Notes: generated by a model from the sequence alone, not told the origin. A stretch of 64,000 nt of DNA from Spartinivicinus marinus (GCF_026309355.1 NZ_JAPJZK010000001.1:1942501-2006500), one strand, 5' to 3'; positions 34,286-43,448 are shown, counted from the first letter of the stretch. Made by a program: numbers and translations.

Positions 34286-34732
34286 ATGAAAAAAACGATT
34301 TTTAGAGTAAATGTTTTTTTTGTCGCTCTAATAGCTATTGGGCTGATTATTAAAACAGTAGTCAGCCCTAGTAAAAATGAGTTGGCGAAGATTAAAGTTG
34401 CTGAAATTGATATCCAGATAATAGTTGAGAAATTGTATGAGTATAAAAAACTGGAAGCATTACTACCAAAAGAAGATGGATGGTATTTGGCTCTTAAAAA
34501 TAAAGAAGAGCTTGGCACTTTTTTAGAGCACATTGGCTTGGTTGACAATACTCCTGTAGATCCTTGGGGTAATAAGTACATATATCGCCGCTTAGAAAAT
34601 GGATCAACTTATGAAGTAGTTAGTTTTGGTAGTGATGGAAAAGTTGGGGGGAGTGGAGCTAGTAAAGATATAAAAATTGTGCGTGATGCATCAAATAAAC
34701 AGAGCTTTTCAAGCTCTGTGTCTCCTAGGTAA
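34286..34732 (+). CDS. Membrane-anchored GspG-like protein, candidate immunity protein
   Basis: The 148-aa protein has one N-terminal membrane segment (VNVFFVALIAIGLIIKTVV) and a C-terminal domain like the type II secretion major pseudopilin GspG: NTPVDPWGNKYIYRRLENG, then YEVVSFGSDGKVGGSG. The prepilin motif (G-FTLIE) is absent, so it is not processed as a pseudopilin. It follows the Rhs tip gene by 22 bp, where an immunity gene is expected. The Rhs protein appears to be secreted, so an anchored periplasmic partner makes sense, but this is inference. Confidence 0.6.
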   Translation: MKKTIFRVNVFFVALIAIGLIIKTVVSPSKNELAKIKVAEIDIQIIVEKLYEYKKLEALLPKEDGWYLALKNKEELGTFLEHIGLVDNTPVDPWGNKYIYRRLENGSTYEVVSFGSDGKVGGSGASKDIKIVRDASNKQSFSSSVSPR

Positions 34733-35122
34733 GCTTACGGAGCCAGTTGATCAGAAACTAAGCATAAGATTATACAGAAAAATTGGTTTTACCACATTAG
34801 CGTTATAACGAAGGCACCAGTTATGATTTTAATCTGACTAAAAAAGGGCCGATCCTACGATGATAAACGGGTAATTAACAGCCAACACCAAAGCCCAAGG
34901 ATATAGAGTAACAGGGTTTTCTGTAGCTATGACAGGATGTCATTTTAGCTCTTGAGGGCCATGGATGGCTCTTCAAGAGCGGCGGAAGAATGCCCTGTTG
35001 CTCAATATCAAACACCAGAGCACAGCAGCCCCCTACAGTCCTCAATAGCCAAAAAGTTAAGACCTTCCCCCACCCCATCTTCTGCTTTACTATGAACCAA
35101 ATATCTACAACAGGTTACGGGT
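34733..35122. other. 390-bp spacer between the Rhs segment and cbrX
   Basis: It contains palindromic repeat copy C (34900-35009) and about 110 bp of leader before cbrX. No gene is seen. It marks the right-hand boundary of the accessory segment. Confidence 0.6.
34900..35009. repeat. Palindromic repeat, family 1, copy C (inverted)
   Basis: This 110-bp copy lies in reverse orientation to A and B. Ends GATATAGAGTAACAGGG / CCCTGTTGCTCAATATC and inner stems GCTCTTGA/TCAAGAGC are kept. The second stem is ATGACA/TGTCAT where copy A has GCGACA/TGTCGC, a paired substitution. Confidence 0.87.
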
Positions 35123-35299
35123 ATGTATATTTACCGACTGGTTTTGCTTTTGGTGGTAGGCATTTACCTGTTTTCACCCGCCATTATGGATTGGTGGATT
35201 GAGTCGACGACTCAATGGTATCGGCCCTATTTGTTATGGCTGATTTTGATTGTGGTGGGTTTTTTACTGCAAACACAGCGGGGGTCTGATGAACTTTGA
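35123..35299 (+). CDS. cbrX: CbrX, small membrane protein upstream of cbrA
   Basis: A 58-codon frame encodes two hydrophobic segments (YRLVLLLVVGIYLFSPAI and PYLLWLILIVVGFLLQT). It overlaps the start of cbrA by 11 bp (ATGAACTTTGA). In Pseudomonas putida a small frame named cbrX precedes and overlaps cbrA with translational coupling, and the size and position here agree. Its function is unknown. The coupling suggests CbrA is translated mainly by ribosomes that finish CbrX. Confidence 0.75.
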   Translation: MYIYRLVLLLVVGIYLFSPAIMDWWIESTTQWYRPYLLWLILIVVGFLLQTQRGSDEL

Positions 35300-38225
35300 G
35301 CTTGGCCACCTGTTTATTATTAGTGCCGGTTATCTTGCCCTGCTGTTTATCATTGCCTATTGCGCTGAAAAAGGTGTTATTAAACGCACACTGGTAAGTC
35401 ATCCAGTTACTTATGTATTATCGCTTGGAGTTTATGCCAGCGCTTGGGCATTTTATGGTACGACAGGTTTAGCCCACCAATATGGCTTTTTATTTTTAGC
35501 CTATTTTCTGGGGATTTGTGGCGCTTACTTGCTGGCTCCAGTTTTATTAGCCCCCATTCTTAAGCTCACCCGCACTTATCAACTAGGCTCTTTGGCCGAT
35601 TTATTTGCATTTCGTTTTCGTAGCAGCTGGGCAGGTACCTTAACCACTGGTTTTATGCTGCTGGCGATGCTGCCGCTAATTGCATTGCAAATACAGGCAG
35701 TAGCAGATTCAGCAGACATTCTTAGCCAACACGGTCAACCAGAGGAATTAGCGTTAGGCTTTTGTGGCTTAATCACTTTGTTTACCGTGCTGTTCGGTAC
35801 TCGCCATATTTCCAGCCGCGACAGACATACCGGGCTGGTAATGGCCATTGCCTTTGACTCAGTGATCAAACTAATAGCCATGGGGGTGGCAGGTATTTTT
35901 GCCCTGTGGTTTGTTTTCAATGGTCCTGGTGACTTAGATCAGTGGCTAGCCAGCAATGCCGAAGCATTAACAGCTTTGCATACCCCACTGCAAGAAGGCC
36001 CATGGCGCACGTTATTGCTGATTTTCTTTGCTGCGGCAATGGTCATGCCCCACATGTTTCATATGGGGTTTATTGAAAACCCTAATCCAAAAGCGCTTTT
36101 TACCGCCAGCTGGGGATTACCACTTTATTTACTGTTATTTAGCCTGGCGATTCCTCCCATACTTTGGGCAGGGCTCAAGCTTAATAACCCCACCACCCCC
36201 GAATACTTCATTCTTGGAACCAGCTTAACCAGTGAAAGCCCCTTGCTAGTTGGCTTAATTTTTATTGGTGGCCTATCTGCTGCCAGTGGCGTCACCATCG
36301 TAGCCACTTTGGCGCTGTCGGGTATGCTGCTCAACCATGTAGTGTTACCCAGCTATCAACCTTCCAGTAAAGTAGACATATATAAGTGGCTACTGTGGAC
36401 TCGCCGTATATTAACCTTGCTGATCATTACTGCCAGCTATGGTTTTTACTGGCTGTTGGGGGCCAAGCAAGACTTGTCTAATTTGGGGATAGCTGCGTTT
36501 GTAGGGACTTTGCAGTTTTTGCCTGGCATTTTGAGTGTGCTTTATTGGCCAGCCGCCAATCGACAAGGATTTATCACCGGCTTGATCGTAGGGGCGATTG
36601 TTTGGTTTCTCACTTTAATGTTACCGCTGTTTTTAGATATTGATTCCATCACCTTCCCTATTATTAATCTGACACTATCACTGGACGAAAACAGCTGGCA
36701 TATCGCTACCATTGCATCCCTGTCAGCCAATACACTGACCTTTGTATTGGTTTCCCTGCTCACGCCTATTTCAGAAGAAGAAGTCGGTGCCGCTAATGCC
36801 TGCAGTGTGGATAACGTCAGCCGCCCTCATCGCTGGATGCTCGCCGCCCAAAGCCCTGCCGAGTTTCAAGAGCAACTGGGGAAAATCCTTGGCAGCAAAG
36901 CAGCTCAACGAGAGGTCAGCCAGGCACTGCAAGACCTTAATCTAGCAATGGACGAAGGCCGCCCTTATGCTTTGCGCCGATTGCGAGACCGCATTGAAGC
37001 CAACCTATCTGGCCTGATGGGGCCTGCGGTAGCTAAAGATATTGTTGATAGCTTTCTACCCTACAAGCTTCAAGCCGATGTGTATGTAACCGAAGACATC
37101 AACTTTATCGAAGGTCGATTTGAAGCTTACCAATCACAACTGACCGGTTTGGCTGCCGAGCTAAACAACTTACGTCGGTTCCATCGCCACACATTGGAAA
37201 ATTTGCCCCTCGGCGTCTGCTCTATTGGTAAAGACTCTGAAGTATTGATGTGGAACCGAGCCATGGCTGCTATTACCGGGATTGGCTCCAGCAAAGTGGT
37301 GGGCTCACGGTTTGAAGACATTCCTGAACCTTGGAAATCCCTATTCAATCGCTTTGCAACCAACCCTGCCCGCAACCACCTCAGCAAAGAAAAAATTATT
37401 GTTGATGGTGAACCCCGCTGGCTCAGCTTGCATAAAGCGGCCATCGGCGCCCCCTTCACCGATGATGAAGGGCTGGTTATTCTGCTAGATGATGCAACAG
37501 ACACCCAACTACTGGAAAACAAGCTGGTCCATACTGAGCGACTTGCTTCTATTGGTCAGCTGGCGGCCGGGGTTGCCCATGAAATTGGTAACCCCGTTAC
37601 GGGCATTGCCTGTCTGGCTCAAGAACTGAAGTCTGAATCTCAGGAAGACAGCACCAAGCAGTTTGCTGAGCAAATTCTTGAGCAGACCCAACGCATTACC
37701 CGTATCGTACAAACATTAGTCAGCTTTGCTCATCAAGGCAGCCAGCACCAACCAACTGATCAATATACCCGGGTGGTTGTTAAACCCTTAATAGACAAAG
37801 CCATTCAGCTGATCCAACTGGCAGATAAACAAAAACAGCTCGCCTTTCTTAATCAGTGCAACGACTCAGCTGCTGTGATGGGAGACGAACAGCGCTTGAT
37901 GCAGGTGCTTATCAATCTGCTACGCAATGCAAGTGATGCCTCTCCTGCCAAAAGCCAAATTAAAGTAACAACGGCGGCTTGTGGCTCGTTATTGAAAATA
38001 GCCGTAGTCGATCAAGGAAGCGGTATTCCCAAGCCAATTCAAAACAAATTATTTGAACCTTTCTTTACCACTAAAGACCCTGGAAAGGGCACGGGGCTTG
38101 GCCTAGCACTGGTTTATAACATTATTGAAGAACACTCAGGCCAGATAAGTATTGAAAGCCCACTTGACCTGAAGCAAAATTCGGGTACAAAAGTAACTGT
38201 GTCGTTACCACTAGTAACAGCGTAA
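35289..38225 (+). CDS. cbrA: CbrA, membrane sensor histidine kinase with transporter-like N-terminus
   Basis: The 978-aa kinase has a sodium/solute-symporter (SLC5/STAC) domain of about 12 membrane segments (1-500), a linker, a PAS domain (about 635-740), a HisKA domain with phospho-acceptor His764 (GVAHEIGNPVTG) and a HATPase (NLLRNASDAS, DQGSGIP, GTGLGLALVYNII). This architecture is diagnostic of CbrA, which controls carbon and nitrogen use with CbrB. The frame extends 39 bp further upstream, but ATG 35289 (MNFELGHLF) with GGGGG upstream is preferred. It overlaps cbrX and precedes cbrB. Confidence 0.95.
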   Translation: MNFELGHLFIISAGYLALLFIIAYCAEKGVIKRTLVSHPVTYVLSLGVYASAWAFYGTTGLAHQYGFLFLAYFLGICGAYLLAPVLLAPILKLTRTYQLGSLADLFAFRFRSSWAGTLTTGFMLLAMLPLIALQIQAVADSADILSQHGQPEELALGFCGLITLFTVLFGTRHISSRDRHTGLVMAIAFDSVIKLIAMGVAGIFALWFVFNGPGDLDQWLASNAEALTALHTPLQEGPWRTLLLIFFAAAMVMPHMFHMGFIENPNPKALFTASWGLPLYLLLFSLAIPPILWAGLKLNNPTTPEYFILGTSLTSESPLLVGLIFIGGLSAASGVTIVATLALSGMLLNHVVLPSYQPSSKVDIYKWLLWTRRILTLLIITASYGFYWLLGAKQDLSNLGIAAFVGTLQFLPGILSVLYWPAANRQGFITGLIVGAIVWFLTLMLPLFLDIDSITFPIINLTLSLDENSWHIATIASLSANTLTFVLVSLLTPISEEEVGAANACSVDNVSRPHRWMLAAQSPAEFQEQLGKILGSKAAQREVSQALQDLNLAMDEGRPYALRRLRDRIEANLSGLMGPAVAKDIVDSFLPYKLQADVYVTEDINFIEGRFEAYQSQLTGLAAELNNLRRFHRHTLENLPLGVCSIGKDSEVLMWNRAMAAITGIGSSKVVGSRFEDIPEPWKSLFNRFATNPARNHLSKEKIIVDGEPRWLSLHKAAIGAPFTDDEGLVILLDDATDTQLLENKLVHTERLASIGQLAAGVAHEIGNPVTGIACLAQELKSESQEDSTKQFAEQILEQTQRITRIVQTLVSFAHQGSQHQPTDQYTRVVVKPLIDKAIQLIQLADKQKQLAFLNQCNDSAAVMGDEQRLMQVLINLLRNASDASPAKSQIKVTTAACGSLLKIAVVDQGSGIPKPIQNKLFEPFFTTKDPGKGTGLGLALVYNIIEEHSGQISIESPLDLKQNSGTKVTVSLPLVTA

Positions 38226-38306
38226 CAACAAAAAAATCAAACAAGTTTATAGTTAGTGGGAGAGGCAGCAGAGAATTACCAATTAGTCCAGGTTCAGGTC
38301 GTAACT

Positions 38307-39692
38307 ATGAAGCATATCTTAGTTGTTGAAGATGAGTCAGTGATTCGGGCAGCCCTCGGTCGACTGCTTGAGCGCAATAAATACACTGTTAGCGAGGCGT
38401 CATCGGTAGACGATGCCTGCAGTCAATATGACTTAACCAGCGACTTTGATTTAATTATTTCGGACCTGAGACTACCCGGTGCTCCTGGTACCGACATTAT
38501 TAATATCTCGGGCAACACTCCCGTGCTGATTATGACCAGCTATGCCAGTTTGCGGTCAGCGGTTGATACCATGAAGCTTGGTGCAGTGGACTATATTGCT
38601 AAGCCGTTTGATAATGACGAGCTGCTCGACACTATCAAGAATATCCTTACCAAACATTCCAACACTTCAAACAACCAACAGTCCCCAACTTCCTCCACCA
38701 CAACAAATCAGTCGGAAGAAAACGAACCCCATAACAGCGGTATTGTTGGCAAGTGCGAAACAATGCAAACTCTCTTTAAACGGGTCAGCAAGGTTGCCCC
38801 TACCGACTCTACTGTATTGATTCTGGGTGAATCAGGTACGGGTAAAGAACTGGTTGCCAGAGCTATTCATGAAAGTAGCCAGCGTGCAGACAAACCGATG
38901 GTTTCCGTTAACTGTGCGGCCATCCCTGAAACACTCATTGAATCTGAGCTGTTTGGTCATGAGAAAGGTGCCTTTACTGGTGCTACCGCTGCGCGTCATG
39001 GACTGGTTGAGGCAGCTGACGGAGGCACGCTATTTCTGGATGAAATTGGCGAGCTGCCGTTAGAAGCACAGGCCAGGCTATTAAGGGTGTTACAAGAAGG
39101 TGAAATTCGCCGGGTTGGCTCAGTGCAATCGCAAAAAGTCAATGTCAGGCTGGTCGCGGCTACCCACCGCCAGCTTAAGCAACTAGCCCAGTCTGGCGAG
39201 TTTCGTGAAGACCTCTACTACCGGCTAAATGTTATTCAGCTTAATTTACCCCCTTTGAGAGAGCGGGGATCTGATGTTATTGATTTGGCAAAGTATTTTC
39301 TGAATAGAATCTGCGAGAAGTTGGGTAAAGAATCACACCAATTCTCACCTGACAGCCTTTATGCCATTCAGCAATACAGCTGGCCTGGTAATGTGCGTGA
39401 GCTGGAAAATGCTATTGAAAGATCAGTGATCTTGGCCGACCACTGTTTGATTACTACCGACCTGCTAGGCATCGATCTAAATACTTCCACCCCCAACCAA
39501 AGCACTGAGCCACAAAAAGCAGAAGAAGGTAAAGAGCTTACTTTAGAAGATTACTTCCAGAGCTTCGTACTAGAAAACCAAGAGCGAATGACAGAAACAG
39601 AGCTGGCTCAAAAACTGGGTATCAGTCGTAAGTGCCTGTGGGAACGTCGCCAGCGCCTGGGCATTCCTCGTCAAAAAGCAACTAACAGCTAA
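38307..39692 (+). CDS. cbrB: CbrB, NtrC-family response regulator for sigma-54 promoters
   Basis: The 461-aa protein has a receiver domain (phospho-Asp D53), a sigma-54 AAA+ domain with Walker A GESGTGKE (174-181), GAFTGA (from 221), Walker B TLFLDEIGELP and R-fingers, and a C-terminal Fis-type helix-turn-helix (ETELAQKLGISRKCLWERRQRLG). The frame opens at GTG 38256, but ATG 38307 (MKHILVVEDES) is the natural receiver start. A terminator follows. Its likely target, a sigma-54 promoter with upstream dyads, lies immediately downstream. Confidence 0.95.
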   Translation: MKHILVVEDESVIRAALGRLLERNKYTVSEASSVDDACSQYDLTSDFDLIISDLRLPGAPGTDIINISGNTPVLIMTSYASLRSAVDTMKLGAVDYIAKPFDNDELLDTIKNILTKHSNTSNNQQSPTSSTTTNQSEENEPHNSGIVGKCETMQTLFKRVSKVAPTDSTVLILGESGTGKELVARAIHESSQRADKPMVSVNCAAIPETLIESELFGHEKGAFTGATAARHGLVEAADGGTLFLDEIGELPLEAQARLLRVLQEGEIRRVGSVQSQKVNVRLVAATHRQLKQLAQSGEFREDLYYRLNVIQLNLPPLRERGSDVIDLAKYFLNRICEKLGKESHQFSPDSLYAIQQYSWPGNVRELENAIERSVILADHCLITTDLLGIDLNTSTPNQSTEPQKAEEGKELTLEDYFQSFVLENQERMTETELAQKLGISRKCLWERRQRLGIPRQKATNS

Positions 39693-39746
39693 TAAGCACG
39701 AACCTATCGTTAGCAGCAATATTTGCCACCGTTTTCACCACAACTT

Positions 39747-39770
39747 TTGCCACCCTGTGGCAATTTTTTT
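39747..39770 (+). terminator. Terminator of cbrB
   Basis: TTGCCAC-CCT-GTGGCAA is followed by seven T residues, 55 bp after the cbrB stop. Confidence 0.9.
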
Positions 39771-39840
39771 CCACACCACCTTGTAAAATCGTCTATATTT
39801 TAACCTATAAAGGTAATAATAAGTTTACCCGTTAGGACAA

Positions 39841-39912
39841 AGTGTTACCGTAACGGTAAGACAGTAACACTATGCAGTGAAATCACCTCAGATCAGGTAA
39901 CACTTTTTACGT
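39841..39912 (+). promoter_or_regulatory. Putative CbrB upstream activating sites
   Basis: AGTGTTAC (39841-39848) and GTAACACT (39864-39871) are inverted repeats, with GTTACCGTAAC nested between them. A further GGTAACAC half-site follows at about 39897-39904. They lie 115-145 bp upstream of the sigma-54 promoter, a normal distance for an enhancer-binding protein. GTTAC/GTAAC-type dyads are reported for CbrB in Pseudomonas. Confidence 0.65.
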
Positions 39913-39985
39913 ATTTATACGTACAAAAGTGCGGCTCCTACCACTTAAAAATATAAGCTATTGATTTAAAAGAATTTTATTTTTT

Positions 39986-40001
39986 TGGCACAGCAAATGC
40001 A
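39986..40001 (+). promoter_or_regulatory. Sigma-54 promoter of the CrcZ-like RNA
   Basis: TGGCACAGCAAATGCA matches the -24/-12 consensus TGGCACGN4TTGCW at 10 of its 12 defined positions, with the invariant GG and GC correctly spaced. Transcription should begin near 40012. Confidence 0.88.
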
Positions 40002-40011
40002 ATTTATTGCT

Positions 40012-40375
40012 TACAACAACAATAATAAGAATGCTTACTAATAATAAGAATAACGATTACTCCGCCAATAAAAATAATAACTGGAGTCGACAAATTGATT
40101 TTTTTGGAGAGGGGCCTTTTTAGTGGCCAACATGAGTGGCTTTCGTTAGAAAGCAGGTAAGTAAGTCAAGAACCTAAAACGGGCGAGCTTAGTTACTCAA
40201 CACACACTGTGTACACTCAGCACTGTCACACCCAGCTTCCAAAGGAATCCGTTTGTTGGTTATGGACCCGAAATTGGTTCCTGAGTCGGTTATGTAACCG
40301 ACTCTCCATCCAAGCATATAATAAAAATAATATTACCAAAGCAATATTTCGTTAGGAGGGCTAGCCCTCCTTTTT
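40012..40375 (+). ncRNA. crcZ: CrcZ-like RNA that would sequester Hfq/Crc
   Basis: A transcript of about 364 nt is bounded by the sigma-54 promoter and a strong terminator, and lies between cbrB and pcnB exactly as crcZ does in Pseudomonas (about 400 nt). It holds several A-rich AAnAAnAA elements, the Hfq distal-face/Crc target: near 40016-40028, 40040-40055, 40069-40083 and 40318-40333. A perfect 9-bp hairpin (GAGTCGGTT/AACCGACTC, 40283-40304) is also present. Under CbrB control it would release mRNAs from catabolite repression. No reading frame of note is inside. Confidence 0.82.
40354..40375 (+). terminator. Terminator of the CrcZ-like RNA
   Basis: AGGAGGG-CTAG-CCCTCCT followed by five T residues. 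Confidence 0.93.
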
Positions 40376-40661
40376 CCTTTCTATTATTTTCTAAAACAAC
40401 CCTATAGATTGCAAAAAAGCCAAGTCGCTTGCCTTTTACATCTCATATCTAAACCACCCTTTATATGTCTTGCTCTTTACTTCAATCATATATTTCTGCG
40501 AGCTGATGAAATATCCAGGCTGGCATCTATGCTTAGCAGTGATTATTATAGCCAGCTCTTTCAGGGCTCATCATTGATATTAAGGCCCTGTAACTGGTTT
40601 AGAGCCTATTAATAAGCTCTAGTAGAACTATGATTGATATAGCTAAGTTTCGATTATTACT
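40376..40661. other. Spacer between the CrcZ-like RNA and pcnB
   Basis: This is AT-rich DNA that presumably holds the pcnB promoter. A 67-codon frame at 40409-40612 has no ribosome-binding site or recognisable product and is not called. Confidence 0.5.
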
Positions 40662-42056
40662 ATGCTAAAGAAGCGGTTAGGCTGGCTACAGAGTTTTCTC
40701 GGTCGGCTATCCGGCAAACAAAAACAAGCATCCATAGGTGATGTAACAATTATTCCACGCGACCAGCACCAGGTATCTCGTAAGCTGCTAAGCCAAAATG
40801 CGCTCAAAGTATTGCGCCGGCTTGAGAGCAGTGGTTACCAAGCCTACTTAGTGGGTGGCTGTATTCGTGATATTTTAGTGGGTGGCCATCCTAAGGATTT
40901 TGATGTAGCAACCAACGCTACTCCAGAAGACGTTCGTTCTCTGTTTCGTAACTCCCGACTCATTGGCCGCCGCTTTAAGCTGGTTCATGTTCAGTTTGGT
41001 CGTGAAGTAATAGAAGTAGCCACTTTTAGAGCACACCACTCTCAAGACAGCCATGGTGATGGCAAGCACTCCCACCACTCTGATGATGGGCAAATTCTTC
41101 GCGATAATGTGTACGGTACTGTTCAGGATGACGCTTCCCGCCGTGACTTTACTATCAATGCGCTTTACTACCGACTCAGTGATTTTGCTGTTAAAGATTA
41201 TGCTGGTGGTTTAGATGATATTGATAGCCGCCTGGTGAGACTAATTGGCGACCCAGAACAGCGCTATCGGGAAGACCCAGTACGGATGCTACGGGCAATA
41301 CGCTTTGCAGCCAAACTTGATTTTACAATTGAGAAATACACGGCCAAACCCCTTTATAGCCTTGGCTATCTGCTGGAGAATATTCCTCCTGCCCGGTTAT
41401 TTGATGAAGTTTTAAAGCTGTTTTTAAGTGGCCATGCAGCAGCATCTTTTCAACTGCTACAAGACTACGGTTTACTCGAGCAGTTACTGCCAGCCACTGC
41501 TGCTGCAATTGCTGAACCGGATGGTTTTCATGCACGCTTTATTCATGCTGCATTAGTTAATAGCGATAAACGAGTCAGACAAGGCAAAAGCCTAACCCCT
41601 GCATTTTTATATGCTGTGTTTCTCTGGTATTCCACGCTTGCTTACACCCGGCAAATTGAAGAGCAGGATATACCAACACTGCCCGCATTAAACCAGGGTG
41701 CAATGACTGCTATTGAAAATCAAAACCAACGGACTACCATTCCCAAACGTTTTGCCATCCCAATGCGGGAAATTTGGGAGCTGCAATATCGTCTCACCCG
41801 ACGGTTTGGTAAGAAAGCAGATCAAGCCCTTAACCACCCAAGATTCAGAGCAGCCTATGACTTCTTATTACTAAGAGAACAAGCAGGTGAAGACTTAGGG
41901 GGGCTAGGCCAATGGTGGACAGACTACCAAGAAGCAGACGAGTTTGTACGTCGCCAAATGGTTAAGTCACTACAAAGTGGCAAGTATAAAAAGTCCAGAA
42001 AACCACGCCGCCATCATCGCAAGCATCACCATCGTAAACCCAATGAGAATGAGTAG
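40662..42056 (+). CDS. pcnB: Poly(A) polymerase I
   Basis: PcnB adds poly(A) tails that promote RNA decay. The 464-aa protein shows the class II nucleotidyltransferase core AYLVGGCIRDILVGGHPKDFDVATNA, with the catalytic Asp pair in DFD. It continues with RRDFTINALYY and RYREDPVRMLRAIRFAAKL, and ends in the usual basic tail (KSRKPRRHHRKHHHRK). The catalytic core distinguishes poly(A) polymerase from CCA-adding enzyme by overall length and tail. Its stop overlaps the folK start by one base, beginning the pcnB-folK-panBCD group. Confidence 0.93.
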   Translation: MLKKRLGWLQSFLGRLSGKQKQASIGDVTIIPRDQHQVSRKLLSQNALKVLRRLESSGYQAYLVGGCIRDILVGGHPKDFDVATNATPEDVRSLFRNSRLIGRRFKLVHVQFGREVIEVATFRAHHSQDSHGDGKHSHHSDDGQILRDNVYGTVQDDASRRDFTINALYYRLSDFAVKDYAGGLDDIDSRLVRLIGDPEQRYREDPVRMLRAIRFAAKLDFTIEKYTAKPLYSLGYLLENIPPARLFDEVLKLFLSGHAAASFQLLQDYGLLEQLLPATAAAIAEPDGFHARFIHAALVNSDKRVRQGKSLTPAFLYAVFLWYSTLAYTRQIEEQDIPTLPALNQGAMTAIENQNQRTTIPKRFAIPMREIWELQYRLTRRFGKKADQALNHPRFRAAYDFLLLREQAGEDLGGLGQWWTDYQEADEFVRRQMVKSLQSGKYKKSRKPRRHHRKHHHRKPNENE

Positions 42057-42571
42057 TGATTAAGAACGGTGCCTCCATCCGTTGCTATCTTGGGCTTGGC
42101 AGCAACCTATCCAGCCCAACCCAGCAATTAGCTGAAGCAGTAAGTGCTATTGAGCAACTGCCCAGCACTACTCTGGCAGCGGTTTCGCCAGTATACCAAA
42201 GCGATCCTGTAGGGCCTGAAGGCCAACCAGACTATATAAATACAGTCGTTGCCATTGATACTTTACTTGCACCACTGGAGTTACTGGATCACACCCAAAC
42301 CATTGAGCTGGAGCAAGGGCGTGTTCGTGATATTCGTTGGGGGCCTCGTACACTGGATATCGACTTACTGCTTTATGGTGAAGAGGTTATCAGCTCAGAG
42401 CGATTAACTGTTCCCCATTATCAGCTGACTGTTCGCAACTTTGTACTGCTTCCTTTGCAAGACATCGCTCCAAACTTGCAGCTACCGACTGGGGAGTCTG
42501 TTAAAGAATTAGCTGCAAACTGTTCAAAGGCTGGCATTAGCCTATTAGAAGGGGTAACGTTGACCCGCTAG
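42056..42571 (+). CDS. folK: 2-amino-4-hydroxy-6-hydroxymethyldihydropteridine pyrophosphokinase
   Basis: FolK transfers pyrophosphate from ATP to the pterin precursor of folate. The 171-aa protein has CYLGLGSNLSSP, SPVYQSDPVGPEGQPDYINTVV and the signature RWGPRTLDIDLLLYGEE. The start is GTG at 42056, overlapping the pcnB stop (TAGTG). Length is normal for the family (about 160 aa). Confidence 0.93.
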   Translation: MIKNGASIRCYLGLGSNLSSPTQQLAEAVSAIEQLPSTTLAAVSPVYQSDPVGPEGQPDYINTVVAIDTLLAPLELLDHTQTIELEQGRVRDIRWGPRTLDIDLLLYGEEVISSERLTVPHYQLTVRNFVLLPLQDIAPNLQLPTGESVKELAANCSKAGISLLEGVTLTR

Positions 42572-42650
42572 GGCCAGCTAGCCCGATGTGACACCCTAAT
42601 AACATTTCGTATAATCCAGCCTAAATTCTACAAAAGTCTGTGAGTTTGTT

Positions 42651-43448
42651 ATGGCCAATATCACCCTAACTACACTAAACAAAATCAAGCAAAACAAGGA
42701 AAAGTTTGCAACGTTAACTGCTTACGACGCAACCTTTGCTCATGTTGTTAGCACTGCTGGTGTGGAAGTAATCTTGGTGGGTGATTCGCTGGGTATGGTG
42801 TTACAAGGCAACGACTCAACTCTGCCTGCCACCATAGAAGACATGTGTTACCACACCACATGTGTGGCAAAAGGTAACCAAGGCTCTCTTATTATTGCTG
42901 ATCTGCCTTTTATGACCTTTGACACCCCAGCTAATGCCCTGAAAAATGCCGCCAAGTTAATGCGTGCAGGTGCTCAAGTCGTGAAATTCGAAGGGGGAAG
43001 ATGGCTGTGTGAAACCGTACAACAGTTAAGTCGTAACGGTATTCCCAGTTGTGTACACCTTGGCTTAACTCCCCAGTCGGTGAACGTTTTTGGTGGTTAT
43101 AAAGTACAAGGGCGAGAAGAACAAGCTGCCCAAACCATGCTGGAAGATGCTAAGGCACTAGAACAAGCGGGAGCATCATTATTTGTTCTTGAGTGCGTGC
43201 CTAGCCCACTGGCTCAAGCCATTACTGAGTCAGTGTCAGTTCCAGTGATTGGCATTGGCGCTGGTGCAGCCACCGATAGCCAGGTATTAGTGTTGCACGA
43301 TATGTTAGGTATCTCTCCAGGGAAATCCCCCCGCTTTGTGAAAAACTTTATGGCAGAAGCTGATTCTATTCAGGCTGCTATCGAAAACTATGTCGCTGCC
43401 GTTAAAAGCCGTACATTTCCTGCCGCAGAGCATGAGTTTAAAGCATGA
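42651..43448 (+). CDS. panB: 3-methyl-2-oxobutanoate hydroxymethyltransferase
   Basis: PanB adds a hydroxymethyl group to 2-ketoisovalerate to give ketopantoate, the first pantothenate step. It uses a valine-pathway intermediate made by the ilv genes. The 265-aa protein has [32 protein letters not shown] and [21 protein letters not shown], ending [23 protein letters not shown], all family hallmarks with the metal-binding Asp residues. It overlaps panC by 4 bp (ATGA). Confidence 0.96.
   Translation: MANITLTTLNKIKQNKEKFATLTAYDATFAHVVSTAGVEVILVGDSLGMVLQGNDSTLPATIEDMCYHTTCVAKGNQGSLIIADLPFMTFDTPANALKNAAKLMRAGAQVVKFEGGRWLCETVQQLSRNGIPSCVHLGLTPQSVNVFGGYKVQGREEQAAQTMLEDAKALEQAGASLFVLECVPSPLAQAITESVSVPVIGIGAGAATDSQVLVLHDMLGISPGKSPRFVKNFMAEADSIQAAIENYVAAVKSRTFPAAEHEFKA

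Noticed and set aside
34286-34732. A true type II secretion pseudopilin
   Set aside because: The prepilin peptidase site and the FTLIE helix are missing, and no other secretion gene is adjacent.
35250-35288. Upstream extension of CbrA by 13 residues
   Set aside because: It would lie within cbrX. ATG 35289 has a strong ribosome-binding site and a normal membrane-domain start.
40409-40612. 67-codon frame between the CrcZ-like RNA and pcnB
   Set aside because: No ribosome-binding site, no recognisable product and unlikely composition. The region is promoter DNA.
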